NCBI RefSeq assembly: GCF_013403865.1 | Contig: NZ_JABFDK010000001.1 | Location: 682,001-746,000 of the forward strand | Length of the DNA stretch: 64,000 nucleotides | From: Winogradskyella costae | Lineage (GTDB): Bacteria > Bacteroidota > Bacteroidia > Flavobacteriales > Flavobacteriaceae | Direction of reading: 5' to 3' | Shown here: in pieces, positions 44,841-53,632 of the stretch | How positions within the stretch are numbered: position 1 is the first letter of the stretch | Layout of the letters: the number at the start of each line of letters is the position of its first letter | Translations under genes and position numbers: made by a program | Notes under the pieces: generated by a model | Database searches by the model: none | Seen by the model: the letters and a program-made list of their open reading frames with translations, nothing else | Told to the model about the DNA's origin: nothing

Positions 44841-45521
44841 AAATCACTTTTTACGACTAAAATTTAGAGTGCAAATTTCTAAACAAAACCTCAATCTCAT
44901 CACAAGTTGTTTATCTTATATGTATGCCATTTTACCCTTCTTAATGTTATATTAAAACTCAATAGTTAATTTAGTATAGAAGAACGAATTAGTACAAAAT
45001 AGAAAGCTAACTTTAACACTTCCAAATTCTTGTTCTAAAAAAACAAAAGTTTACGGCTCTTAGTCAGCCTAAATTATTATAAAAAAGGAAATGAAGACAT
45101 CAAGAATTTTATCAATATCTTTAGAGAGCATAAGATCCCTGCACGGACTCCGAAAGAAATTAAAAAAAAAGACACAAACTTGTATACCTTTTAGGAACTA
45201 CGCACCTCCGATTGATGTAATTGTATTAAATTGTCTACTAAATATAGAAAAAGATTAACGTTTATATCTTTTACTGTATTGCGTAACATATTTACCTAAC
45301 GCTTTAAAAAATAGCCCATAACCTAAAATATTACACAATGGCTTTATGGATAATACTATAATTATCACATCTAGAATCTAGTTTTATTCCTAAATTCTAG
45401 ATTAAAAAAGTTTTAAACTAAGCTTATGGTGAGTTAAAAACAAAATTCATTACACTTCATTTATAAAAAATGATAGTAAATATCACTTTATTCGACTATT
45501 AAAACAACGTAAATTTGTAAT
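44841..45521. other. 681-bp intergenic region with a possible decayed gene fragment
   Basis: No complete gene. A frame open from about 45019 to the TAG at 45196 encodes protein-like sequence (NYYKKGNEDIKNFINIFREH, then KIPARTPKEIKKKDTNLYTF) but has no start codon; a different frame has an ATG at 45091 and 55 codons. Both may be remnants or chance. An inverted repeat ATCTAGAAT / ATTCTAGAT (45369-45377 and 45394-45402) lies 120 bp upstream of the HD-PycTM gene. TAAATTTG at 45510-45517 fits a -7 box but ends only 4 bp before that gene's ATG, hinting at a leaderless or very short leader mRNA. Confidence 0.45.
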
Positions 45522-46691
45522 ATGGAAGAAAATCTTTTATTCGATGTAGAAATATATGTTGCAGAACTGCTAAATAAGCAGTTAGCTTCAACCAACTATT
45601 ATCACAATGCTATTCACACCAGAAATGTTGTCGCTAGTATTGCTGAATTAGCTAGTAACGAACAGTGTACTGAAAACGAGACTTTGGCCTTGTTATTAGC
45701 CGGCTGGTTTCATGATACGGGTTTCATTCATACAGATATTGGTCATGAAGAAGAAAGTGTTAAGATTGCTCACGCGTTTTTAAAGGAACGTCATCTTTCT
45801 GAAGAAACACTTAAACAAGTGGAGCAATTAATTCTAGCAACAAAAATTGAGCTTAAACCAAATAATAAATTAGAATCTATAATTAGAGATGCCGATTGTG
45901 GCCATATTGCTTCTAATAACTATTTAGATAGTTCAGAGAATCTGTTTAAAGAAATGAATGCAAAAAACGGCAATCATATTTCTAACATTGAATGGATGGA
46001 ACAGAACCTTGCCTTTCTTAAAAAGCATTCGTTTTATTCCGATTCCGCGAAACAAATTTGGCAGCCTAAAAAGGAGCTTAACCTATTAGAAATTCAAAAA
46101 GAGATATATAAATTATCGCAGAAAAAGAAGAAGAAAAAAAAGAAGAGCAAAAAATTTGGTAGAGGTGTCGAAACCATGTATCGTGTACAATTAAAAAATC
46201 ATATAGAACTAAGTGCTATTGCAGACACCAAAGCCAACATACTGCTTTCTGTAAACGCTATTATTATTTCGGTTGCTTTATCTAATTTAATTCCGAAGCT
46301 CGATAATCCTTCAAATTTATTTTTAGTTTATCCGACTTTAATCTTAACCCTTTCTAGTGTGGCATCTATAATATTATCGGTATTATCTACGCGTCCTAAA
46401 ATATCTAATGTCGCCATCACTAAAGACATGATTAAGGAGAAAAAAACAAACATCCTGTTTTTTGGAAATTTTCATAAAATGAATTTGCAAGATTTTGAAT
46501 GGGGAATCGACTACTTAATGGATAATGAAGACACCTTATACAATTCACTTACAAAAGATTTGTATTATTTAGGTTTGGTGCTTAATAGAAAATACAAATT
46601 ATTAAGAATTACGTATACCGTTTTTATGTTCGGAATTATTATATCGGCAGCATCATTTATATATAGTTATTATATAAACATGCCTTTATAG
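45522..46691 (+). CDS. HD phosphohydrolase fused to PycTM (DUF5706) membrane effector domain
   Basis: A 389-residue fusion. Residues 1-195 are an HD domain with metal ligands in YYHNAIHTRNV (His32), GWFHDTGF (His64-Asp65) and IIRDADCGHI (Asp123 or Asp125). Residues 201-211 are an almost pure lysine run. Residues 219-389 match the Pycsar effector family PycTM: METMYRVQLKNHIELSAIAD, TKANILLSVNAIIISVALS, then transmembrane helices at about 238-258, 266-290 and 364-384. In Pycsar, cUMP or cCMP made by a cyclase triggers the membrane effector; here no cyclase is adjacent, and the HD domain could instead degrade a nucleotide signal. First gene of a three-gene operon (16 bp to the next). Confidence 0.88.
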   Translation: MEENLLFDVEIYVAELLNKQLASTNYYHNAIHTRNVVASIAELASNEQCTENETLALLLAGWFHDTGFIHTDIGHEEESVKIAHAFLKERHLSEETLKQVEQLILATKIELKPNNKLESIIRDADCGHIASNNYLDSSENLFKEMNAKNGNHISNIEWMEQNLAFLKKHSFYSDSAKQIWQPKKELNLLEIQKEIYKLSQKKKKKKKKSKKFGRGVETMYRVQLKNHIELSAIADTKANILLSVNAIIISVALSNLIPKLDNPSNLFLVYPTLILTLSSVASIILSVLSTRPKISNVAITKDMIKEKKTNILFFGNFHKMNLQDFEWGIDYLMDNEDTLYNSLTKDLYYLGLVLNRKYKLLRITYTVFMFGIIISAASFIYSYYINMPL

Positions 46692-46707
46692 TATAAATTT
46701 AAAATGT

Positions 46708-49044
46708 ATGAAAAATAAAACTACAGGCCCCTTTAAGGTAAATATATCATTACGCTTACTAAAAGATAAGTTTACCCGTTTACTAGACTCAAATAATGTT
46801 GCAGTGCAAACACAGGCTAAGCAAGCATTAGAATTATTTGATAAGCACCCTGTTTTATCAGCCGGATCAACTACAACGGAAGATTTCTTAAAGAATAAGC
46901 CGATTATAGATCAGCTAATGTCTTATATCTTCCCTTCAGCTTTATCTGAAAATGAAATAAAAGCTGCCGTTACTCCGTATACTAGCGACGTTTTTTATTG
47001 CAGTTCAAGATTAGAACATATTATCAGCAATGCAGAAGTGAGCGATACTATTTTTAATGAATTGTATAAGGACTATGAAGATTCTTTTGATCTACTCACC
47101 TATGCTATTATATTAAATATCCATTACAAATTCAATGTCGATTTTGAAAGGCCAAAAACCTTATCTATTATAGACAAAAACGGAAACAGAAAGCGTTATC
47201 GTGTGGCTTTTAATGCTGATTTTCTAGACATCTATCCTAATGACAATGCTATTGAAATTACAGATGAAATATTAGACGAATTGTTAAGCAATGCAAATAG
47301 TCTTGAAATCTGGGAAAAGTACTTTCCAAAAGACTCTTGGACCATCGAAGGCTTTGGCATAGTGAATCTTATAGATACCTCTTTAGACGAACGCATCGAT
47401 GATTTTAAAACCCACTTAATAGAACCTAATAGCGAAAGCTTTCAATATTTAATTGAAGATATTAGACGCATATTTAACAATCCGCAGTTACAACTTGGGA
47501 GCTATAGTGTAGAACATGATAAAATCATTTCTCCTTTTGATAGAAATTTTAATATGTTAACGCTAGTAGCGGATGAAGATGTTAATATTAATGAATACGC
47601 TTGCGGACACATTAACTGTCAGCTTTTTAAAGATCGTAAGCCTATTATTATTTCAAATGTAGAAACGTATCACAAAAAAAGCGGTGGTAACAGACTAAGT
47701 AATGCTTTATTAAAAAAAGGCTTAAAAAGTGTTGCGCTTATTCCTGTTCCTGTTAATGGAGAATTAGGTTTTATAATAGAGTTAGCAGCCTTTAAACCTA
47801 ACCAGCTTAATGCCATTAATATGGTAAAGTTAGATACCATTTTGCCTTTCATTATAAGCTATTCTAAACGTACGTTTTCTGAACACCAAAATGAAATCAG
47901 TGCCATAATACAACAAGAATGCACGGCTATACACCCTTCTGTACAGTGGCGTTTTGAAGAAGAAGCTAGTAAATACATACAAGAACGAAATTTCGGAGAA
48001 AATCCGGTATTTAAAGAGATTGTATTTAAAGATGTCGTTCCTCTTTTTGGGCAAATCGATGTGGTTGGCTCATCTAATGCAAGAAATGAAGCCATTAGAA
48101 TTGACCTCACAAGGCAATTAGAAAAGAGTAAAAACATTCTTAATAATAGGATTAAAATAAGTTTGCCTTTTTACGAACAGTTAATTTTTCAAATTGATAA
48201 CTATTTAAGTGAATTAAAATTCAATTTCCACACCAATTCAGAACAAGAAATTAATATCTTTTTCGAAAAACAACTCTTTCCTTTATTCGAACATTTTCAG
48301 AATAATTCTAAAGGAGTTGAAGATGTTGAAGAATTTCTTAAAACGATTGATAAAGCAACAAGTAGTTTATATGATGCCCGAAAAGCTTATGATACTACTA
48401 TTGAGAAAGGAAACAAGGCCTTGTCTTCATTTTTAGACCAACAACAACTTAGGGCTCAAGAAATATTTCCACATTATTTTGAAAAATTTAAAACCGATGG
48501 AATTGAGCATAATTTATATATAGGGCAATCTATCTCAAAGCATTTAAACTATCATCCAACTGTTTTGTACAATTTACGTTTGTGGCAACTTCAAGTGACT
48601 TGCGAAATGGAAGCGATGTACTACGAAAAGCAAAAAGATTTTCCTTTACAATTAGAAGTAGCATCCTTAATACTTGCATATGACATTCCCATTACAATTC
48701 GCTATCGTATAGATGAAAAACAATTTGATGTAGATGGAGCTTATAATGTACGTTACGAAATGATTAAAAAACGTATTGATAAAGCTCACATCAAAAACAC
48801 AAACGAACGTTTAACACAACCGCACAAACTTTCTGTAGTGTACTCTAGCAATGCCATAGAAAAAGAATACTTGGCTTATTTTGAATTTTTACAAGCTAAA
48901 AATTATATTGAAAATGATTTCGAAATAGTAGAATTAGAAGAACTTCAAGGTGCAAGTGGAATGAAAGCGCTTAGAGTAAGTATAAACAGAAAGCTTAAAA
49001 AAGTATCGGATATTTTTACAGTAGAAGATTTACAAACCGCATAA
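46708..49044 (+). CDS. large GAF-domain-like protein, conserved in Flavobacteriia
   Basis: A 778-residue soluble protein without signal peptide or transmembrane segment. Residues about 270-400 look like a GAF ligand-binding domain (FNMLTLVADEDVNINEYACG, KPIIISNVETYHKK, LKSVALIPVPVNGELGFIIE). The blocks IIQQECTAIHPSVQWRFEEE (about 398-417) and FKEIVFKDVVPLFGQIDVVG with SSNARNEAIR follow, and the C-terminal half is mostly helical. I recognise the overall sequence type as a GAF-containing protein widespread in Flavobacteriaceae, but its activity is unknown. It is translationally close to both neighbours (16 and 14 bp), suggesting they act together. Confidence 0.75.
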   Translation: MKNKTTGPFKVNISLRLLKDKFTRLLDSNNVAVQTQAKQALELFDKHPVLSAGSTTTEDFLKNKPIIDQLMSYIFPSALSENEIKAAVTPYTSDVFYCSSRLEHIISNAEVSDTIFNELYKDYEDSFDLLTYAIILNIHYKFNVDFERPKTLSIIDKNGNRKRYRVAFNADFLDIYPNDNAIEITDEILDELLSNANSLEIWEKYFPKDSWTIEGFGIVNLIDTSLDERIDDFKTHLIEPNSESFQYLIEDIRRIFNNPQLQLGSYSVEHDKIISPFDRNFNMLTLVADEDVNINEYACGHINCQLFKDRKPIIISNVETYHKKSGGNRLSNALLKKGLKSVALIPVPVNGELGFIIELAAFKPNQLNAINMVKLDTILPFIISYSKRTFSEHQNEISAIIQQECTAIHPSVQWRFEEEASKYIQERNFGENPVFKEIVFKDVVPLFGQIDVVGSSNARNEAIRIDLTRQLEKSKNILNNRIKISLPFYEQLIFQIDNYLSELKFNFHTNSEQEINIFFEKQLFPLFEHFQNNSKGVEDVEEFLKTIDKATSSLYDARKAYDTTIEKGNKALSSFLDQQQLRAQEIFPHYFEKFKTDGIEHNLYIGQSISKHLNYHPTVLYNLRLWQLQVTCEMEAMYYEKQKDFPLQLEVASLILAYDIPITIRYRIDEKQFDVDGAYNVRYEMIKKRIDKAHIKNTNERLTQPHKLSVVYSSNAIEKEYLAYFEFLQAKNYIENDFEIVELEELQGASGMKALRVSINRKLKKVSDIFTVEDLQTA

Positions 49045-49058
49045 TAATTGATAAAAGA

Positions 49059-52000
49059 ATGAAAGCAAAACTACTATTTAGTTTAATTAGCATGGGATTA
49101 ATGATTAACAGCTGTGCGACTTATAATTCTCACAATGTTAATGCTAGTGCTAAAGAAATTAAACATATTGATAAGAACACTACCAACTTATTTTTAATTG
49201 GAGATGTAGGAAAGCCTGAAGAGGATGGCTCAGCACCAAAAACTCTATTAAAATTACAAAATCAATTTGGTAAAGCAGACAAAGATGATTTCCTTCTTTT
49301 TCTTGGAGATAATATATATCCACGCGGCATGCCTTTAAAAAATGATAAAGCCATTAAAGCGGCTGAACATGCCCTAAAGCTTCAGTTAGATGTTGCTAAA
49401 ACATTTCCTGGAAGTGTTTATTTCATTCCAGGAAACCACGATTGGTATAGCGGTTTAAAAGGCCTAAAGGAACAAGAAAAAATGGTTGAAGATGCCTTAG
49501 GAAAGAATACATTTCAACCAGAAAACGGCTGTCCTATTGAAAAGATAGACATTAGTGATGATATTGTAATGTTGATTGTAGATTCGCATTGGTACGTTAC
49601 CAACTGGAATAATCACCCAACAATTAATGATGATTGCGAAATAAAAACTAGAGCTGATTTTTTAGACGAATTTAGAGGGGAAATAAAAAAAGCGCGAGGC
49701 AAAGTTACTTTAGTTGCCATACACCATCCTATGTATAGTAACGGGCCACATAACGGACGTTATGGTGTAAAAGAAAACATGAAACCTTTACCTGTTCTTG
49801 GAACTCTAAAAAATATTTTAAGAACATCTACTGGTATTGTAAATGCTGATTTTTCTAATCCATTTTATAACGAATTAAGGAAAAATCTAATTGCGACGGC
49901 TCAACAAAATGAAAATGTAATTTTTGTATCAGGACATGAGCACAACTTACAATATCTAGAGTTCGATAATGTGTCTCAAATCGTAAGTGGTTCGGGTTCT
50001 AAAACTACACCTTTAAGAATCCGTAATTCTGATAATTACGGACATGCCATCCCTGGTTATGCTGTATTAAACATAGGAAATGATAAAGCCGTGGACGTTC
50101 AGTTCTTTAATTCAACTTCTGAGGAAGTGGAGTTTTATAAACAAATAAAACAACCCGAACAAGCTTCTGAAACTACATATGCCAAAATAACTTCAGATTC
50201 TATAAGTGCTTCAATTTATTCAAAAGAAGACACTAATAAATCTGGCTTTTATAAATTCTTATGGGGCGATCGCTACAGAGATGAATACAGTACAAATGTA
50301 AAAGCGAGGGTCGTTAATTTAGACACCTTAATGGGGGGCTTAAAACCTTTTAGAAAAGGTGGTGGTACACAATCAAAAACGCTTCATTTAACTACCTCTA
50401 AAGGAAAACGCTATGTAATGCGTGCTATGAAAAAGCAAGCAGACCAATTTATGCAATCTGCTATTTTTAAAGATCAGTATGTTGAAGGGCAATTTACAGA
50501 AACAGCATCCGAAGATTTATTAGAGGATATTTTTGCCGGTGCCTATCCATACGCCCCTTTTGCAGTAGGAGCATTATCTAATGCTATAAACCTATCCCAT
50601 TTAAATCCCAAATTATATTATATCCCAAAACAAAGTGCTTTAGGGGTTTATAACGAAGATTTTGGAAACGAACTTTACCTCTTTGAAGAACACCCTTCTG
50701 ATGGTCATAACGAATTAGCTGCAGGAAATTTTACAGGAGAGATTGTGAGCACCGTAGATATGCTGCAAGATGTGTTAAGCGACGAATCTAAAATTATAGA
50801 CGAAAAAGAATTTATTAAAGCCCGATTGTTTGATATGCTCATTGGAGATGCAGACAGACATCAAGATCAATGGCGTTGGTTAGTATTTGAAAACGATGGA
50901 AAAACAATTTATAAACCCTTACCAAGAGATAGAGATTTTGCGTTTTCTAAAATGTCTGATGGTTTTTTGTTTGCCTCTGGCGTAGCACTTATTCCTGCGG
51001 CAAGAAAATTTAGAAAATATGAAGATGATTTAAAAGATGTCAAAGGATTTAATGTGTCTGGATTTTCATTAGACGTAGCCTTTATTCCAGAGTCTAGTAA
51101 GTTAGATTGGGATGAACAGGTGCAATTCATTCAATCTCAAATTACGGATGCCGTTATAGATGACGCGTTTAACGATATTCCTAAAGAAGTAGACCCGCAA
51201 TCTATTATTGAAATTAAAAAGATTTTAAAAGAAAGGCGGGCTAATCTTCAAAAAATTTCAGATAGATATGTTAAACTAATTAGTCGATATGCTATTGTAA
51301 CAGGAACAAATAAAGATGACTATATCCATGTTAAAGCTTTAGAAAATGGTAAAGTCGAGGTATCGCTATTTCGTAAAAAAGATGATACTATTAAAGATCG
51401 TTTTCATCATAAAATCTATGAACCAAAATCAACTAAGGAAATCTGGATTTATGGATTAGACGATGATGATAGCTTTGTAGTTGAGGGCAAAATCTCTAAA
51501 ATTAAAGTTCGTTTTATTGGTGGACAAAACAATGATGACTACAAAGTAGAGTCGGGTAAAAACATAGTTATATACGATTATAAATCGAAGAAAAATGACC
51601 TATCACAAGCTAAAACGGCCCGAATTAAATTAACAGACGATTATAATACAAACGTGTATGATTATCGAAAAATTAAAAATAATGTTAATCAAATCATTCC
51701 TACCCTAGGTGCAAATCCAGACGACGGATTAAAAATAGGTTTAACTAATACCTACACCGTTTATGGTTTTGAACGCAACCCATTTACATCACAGCACCAA
51801 CTTAAAGCCGCCTATTATTTTGCTACTGAAGGTTATGAACTAAACTACAAAGGTGAGTTTGCAAATGTAATTGGAAACTTAAACTTTGGATTTCAAGCGC
51901 ATTTTCAAAGTCCTAATTATAGCGTCAATTTCTTTGGTTACGGAAATGAAACCGAAAATTCTGATGACGACTTTGGCTTAGACTATAACCGAGTTAAAAC

Positions 52001-52724
52001 TAGAGTTTTTAGATTAAGTCCACAGCTTATCTGGAATTCTAAGCGGGGAAGCCTTGTTCATTTTGGTATCAGTTATGAGGTCAATGAAATTCAAAATAGT
52101 GATAATCGTTTTGTTTCAGATAACAATTTATTACCAAGCTATGTCTTTGATGAAGAGCACTTCGGGGGTATCAATGCAAGCTATACCTACTCTAATTACG
52201 ATAATGAAGCTTACCCAACCAATGGAATGAATTTCTCTATTGAAACAGGTTATAAAGATAATTTAGAAGTTAGCAATCGTAATTTTGGATATCTTATAAC
52301 TGATATAGCCTTTGCAAGAAAATTAAATCCATCAGGACGTTTGGTTTTCGCCACTAAATTAAAAAGTCATTTGAATTTTGGAGATGGTTTCGAATTCTAT
52401 CAAGCTGCTTCCATAGGTGGACTCGATGGCTTAAGAGGTTATAGAAATCAACGTTTTACCGGGAAGAATGCCTTTTATCAAAATACAGATTTGAGATATA
52501 GTTTCAATCGTATGAAAACAAAACTAATTCCTATTAAACTAGGCATGTATGGAGGCTTCGATTATGGTCGTGTTTGGATCGACGACGACACCTCTGAAAA
52601 ATGGCATAATGCCTATGGCGGTGGATTTTTTGTTAATGCTATAGATTTACTATCGGCAAATTTAGGAGTCTTTAATTCTTCTGATGGTATTAGAATCTCC
52701 TTTGGAATGGGCTTTGACTTTTAA
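49059..52724 (+). CDS. lipoprotein with calcineurin-like phosphoesterase, kinase-like segment and outer-membrane beta-barrel
   Basis: A 1221-residue protein. Signal MKAKLLFSLISMGLMINSCA, lipid Cys19. Residues 43-350 are a metallophosphoesterase with all motifs: LFLIGDVG (Asp49), LFLGDNIYP, FIPGNHDWYSG (125-128), VAIHHPMYS (His222) and VSGHEHNLQ. Residues about 430-640 are unlike phosphatases: GKRYVMRAMKKQ, RLFDMLIGDADRHQDQWRW (590-607) and YKPLPRDRDFAFSK (618-631) recall the GDxDRHxxN and metal-binding motifs of HipA/PI3-4-kinase-like folds. Residues about 900-1221 form a BamA/TamA-like surface-antigen barrel ending in Phe (FGMGFDF). It would sit in the outer membrane. Last gene of the operon, 14 bp after the GAF gene, followed by a strong terminator. 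Confidence 0.85.
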   Translation: MKAKLLFSLISMGLMINSCATYNSHNVNASAKEIKHIDKNTTNLFLIGDVGKPEEDGSAPKTLLKLQNQFGKADKDDFLLFLGDNIYPRGMPLKNDKAIKAAEHALKLQLDVAKTFPGSVYFIPGNHDWYSGLKGLKEQEKMVEDALGKNTFQPENGCPIEKIDISDDIVMLIVDSHWYVTNWNNHPTINDDCEIKTRADFLDEFRGEIKKARGKVTLVAIHHPMYSNGPHNGRYGVKENMKPLPVLGTLKNILRTSTGIVNADFSNPFYNELRKNLIATAQQNENVIFVSGHEHNLQYLEFDNVSQIVSGSGSKTTPLRIRNSDNYGHAIPGYAVLNIGNDKAVDVQFFNSTSEEVEFYKQIKQPEQASETTYAKITSDSISASIYSKEDTNKSGFYKFLWGDRYRDEYSTNVKARVVNLDTLMGGLKPFRKGGGTQSKTLHLTTSKGKRYVMRAMKKQADQFMQSAIFKDQYVEGQFTETASEDLLEDIFAGAYPYAPFAVGALSNAINLSHLNPKLYYIPKQSALGVYNEDFGNELYLFEEHPSDGHNELAAGNFTGEIVSTVDMLQDVLSDESKIIDEKEFIKARLFDMLIGDADRHQDQWRWLVFENDGKTIYKPLPRDRDFAFSKMSDGFLFASGVALIPAARKFRKYEDDLKDVKGFNVSGFSLDVAFIPESSKLDWDEQVQFIQSQITDAVIDDAFNDIPKEVDPQSIIEIKKILKERRANLQKISDRYVKLISRYAIVTGTNKDDYIHVKALENGKVEVSLFRKKDDTIKDRFHHKIYEPKSTKEIWIYGLDDDDSFVVEGKISKIKVRFIGGQNNDDYKVESGKNIVIYDYKSKKNDLSQAKTARIKLTDDYNTNVYDYRKIKNNVNQIIPTLGANPDDGLKIGLTNTYTVYGFERNPFTSQHQLKAAYYFATEGYELNYKGEFANVIGNLNFGFQAHFQSPNYSVNFFGYGNETENSDDDFGLDYNRVKTRVFRLSPQLIWNSKRGSLVHFGISYEVNEIQNSDNRFVSDNNLLPSYVFDEEHFGGINASYTYSNYDNEAYPTNGMNFSIETGYKDNLEVSNRNFGYLITDIAFARKLNPSGRLVFATKLKSHLNFGDGFEFYQAASIGGLDGLRGYRNQRFTGKNAFYQNTDLRYSFNRMKTKLIPIKLGMYGGFDYGRVWIDDDTSEKWHNAYGGGFFVNAIDLLSANLGVFNSSDGIRISFGMGFDF

Positions 52725-52746
52725 AGTCTAAATTATCAACACTTTA

Positions 52747-52800
52747 TGTAATAACAAATAAAAAGGTGCTCAATTGAGCACCTTTTTATTTGTTATTACA
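52747..52800. terminator. bidirectional terminator, 54-bp perfect palindrome
   Basis: Two perfect 25-bp arms around AATT; the core GGTGCTCAATTGAGCACC is the same as at 43525-43560 and the outer arms (TGTAATAACAAAT and complement) extend it. It separates the convergent phosphoesterase gene and the small ORF at 52821-53051 and can stop transcription from both sides. Confidence 0.88.
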
Positions 52801-52820
52801 ATTATAATCACGCTTTAAAA

Positions 52821-53051
52821 TTATACGTGAAATGTATTTGTAAACACTGTTGATTTAATAAAAAAGCTTTTGAAGGAATTATACGAGCTCATAACACTAG
52901 ACTGTAATTTTCCATTACGAGATTCCTTACCTGTTGTTTTAACAATCGAATCCTGGATTTTTATACGATTCGAATTTTCTTTTTTATCTGCGATATAAGC
53001 TGAATAGGAAATCGGCTGCCAGATCGTAGGGTTTATTGCTATATTTTTCAT
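52821..53051 (-). CDS. small hypothetical protein
   Basis: A 76-residue reading frame from the ATG at 53051. The protein is polar, with IADKKENSNRIKIQDSIVKT and KESRNGKLQSSVMSSYNSFK, and has no signal peptide or membrane segment. I do not recognise it. Support for a real gene is its normal ATG, ordinary codon use and a strong terminator 20 bp beyond the stop that also works in its direction. A TAGTTTTG box on the minus strand (53186-53179) lies about 128 bp upstream but has no partner TTG at the usual distance. Confidence 0.45.
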   Translation of the reverse strand: MKNIAINPTIWQPISYSAYIADKKENSNRIKIQDSIVKTTGKESRNGKLQSSVMSSYNSFKSFFIKSTVFTNTFHV

Positions 53052-53356
53052 AATGTCTTGTTTTAAATTAATAGAAGAGAGTTATTTAATTTCTCTGGTA
53101 CAAAATTCGGAAGAAAAATATAGTCACAGCATTACCCTTTTATCATATATATATTCTATATTAACAACGTACCCGAAACAAAACTATATTAAAGATAATA
53201 TAACACACTTTTAAGGTAATTATATAAATAGTCACCTAATTTATTTTTTGATAATTCATCATACTTTTAAAAAATTACGATGTTAAGAAATGAAGTTAAA
53301 TCTTAAGTGTTTCAGACCTTTTATTATAACACCATAGAAACAGAATTATAACAAAC
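53052..53356. other. intergenic region, no gene seen
   Basis: About 300 bp of AT-rich sequence between the small ORF and the tRNA terminator. The only feature I note is the possible minus-strand -7 box at 53179-53186. Confidence 0.5.
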
Positions 53357-53386
53357 AAAAAAAGCCTCTCAAAAATGAGAAGCTTT
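53357..53386 (-). terminator. terminator of the tRNA-Leu transcript
   Basis: On the minus strand an imperfect stem (AAAGCTTCTCA against TGAGAGGCTTT, one mismatch) with a 4-nt loop is followed by a run of seven T. It begins 10 bp after the tRNA 3' end. Confidence 0.8.
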
Positions 53387-53396
53387 TCTTACTTTG

Positions 53397-53478
53397 TACA
53401 GGCGGAGAGACTCGAACTCTCACACCTCGCGGCACTAGATCCTAAGTCTAGCGTGTCTACCAATTCCACCACGCCTGC
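53397..53478 (-). tRNA. tRNA-Leu (anticodon UAG)
   Basis: The minus strand from 53478 folds as an 82-nt class II tRNA: acceptor GCAGGCG with CGCCTGT, D-arm with AATTGGTAGAC, anticodon stem CTAGA/TCTAG with loop CTTAGGA (anticodon TAG), a variable arm TGCCGCGAGGTGT, and T-arm GAGAGTTCGAGTCTCTC. CCA is not encoded. The first pair is G-U. The tRNA reads CUA and, with wobble, other CUN leucine codons. Confidence 0.95.
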
Positions 53479-53502
53479 ATTCATCCAATAAATATTGGGT
53501 TG

Positions 53503-53531
53503 CAAATATAAACAATTGTTTGAATAAACAA
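53503..53531 (-). promoter_or_regulatory. promoter of tRNA-Leu
   Basis: On the minus strand TTG (53531-53529) and TATATTTG (53510-53503) are 18 bp apart, a full consensus match. The tRNA begins 25 bp downstream of the box. Confidence 0.7.
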
Positions 53532-53604
53532 ATATTTAATTTTCAAGAATTCTAAATGATTTCTTAAAGTTTGTTCATGATTAACATATTCCTCTTTAAA
53601 TTCC

Positions 53605-53612
53605 TACTTTTG
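53605..53612 (+). promoter_or_regulatory. -7 box of the M20 dipeptidase promoter
   Basis: TACTTTTG matches TAnnTTTG and ends 20 bp before the start codon. No TTG element is found at the usual 17-23 bp distance, so the call is moderate. Confidence 0.45.
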
Positions 53613-53632
53613 ATTAAAATCAAAGCGCTATT

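Noticed and set aside
45091..45258. 55-codon ORF with a purine-rich sequence ahead of it
   Set aside because: Codon use (AGA, CTG, CGA, CTC) is unlike the genome, it overlaps another possible remnant in a different frame, and no family is recognised.
45522..46691. Complete Pycsar anti-phage system
   Set aside because: The effector-type domain is present, but no uridylate or cytidylate cyclase gene is adjacent and the domain is fused to an HD phosphohydrolase in what looks like a conserved housekeeping context.
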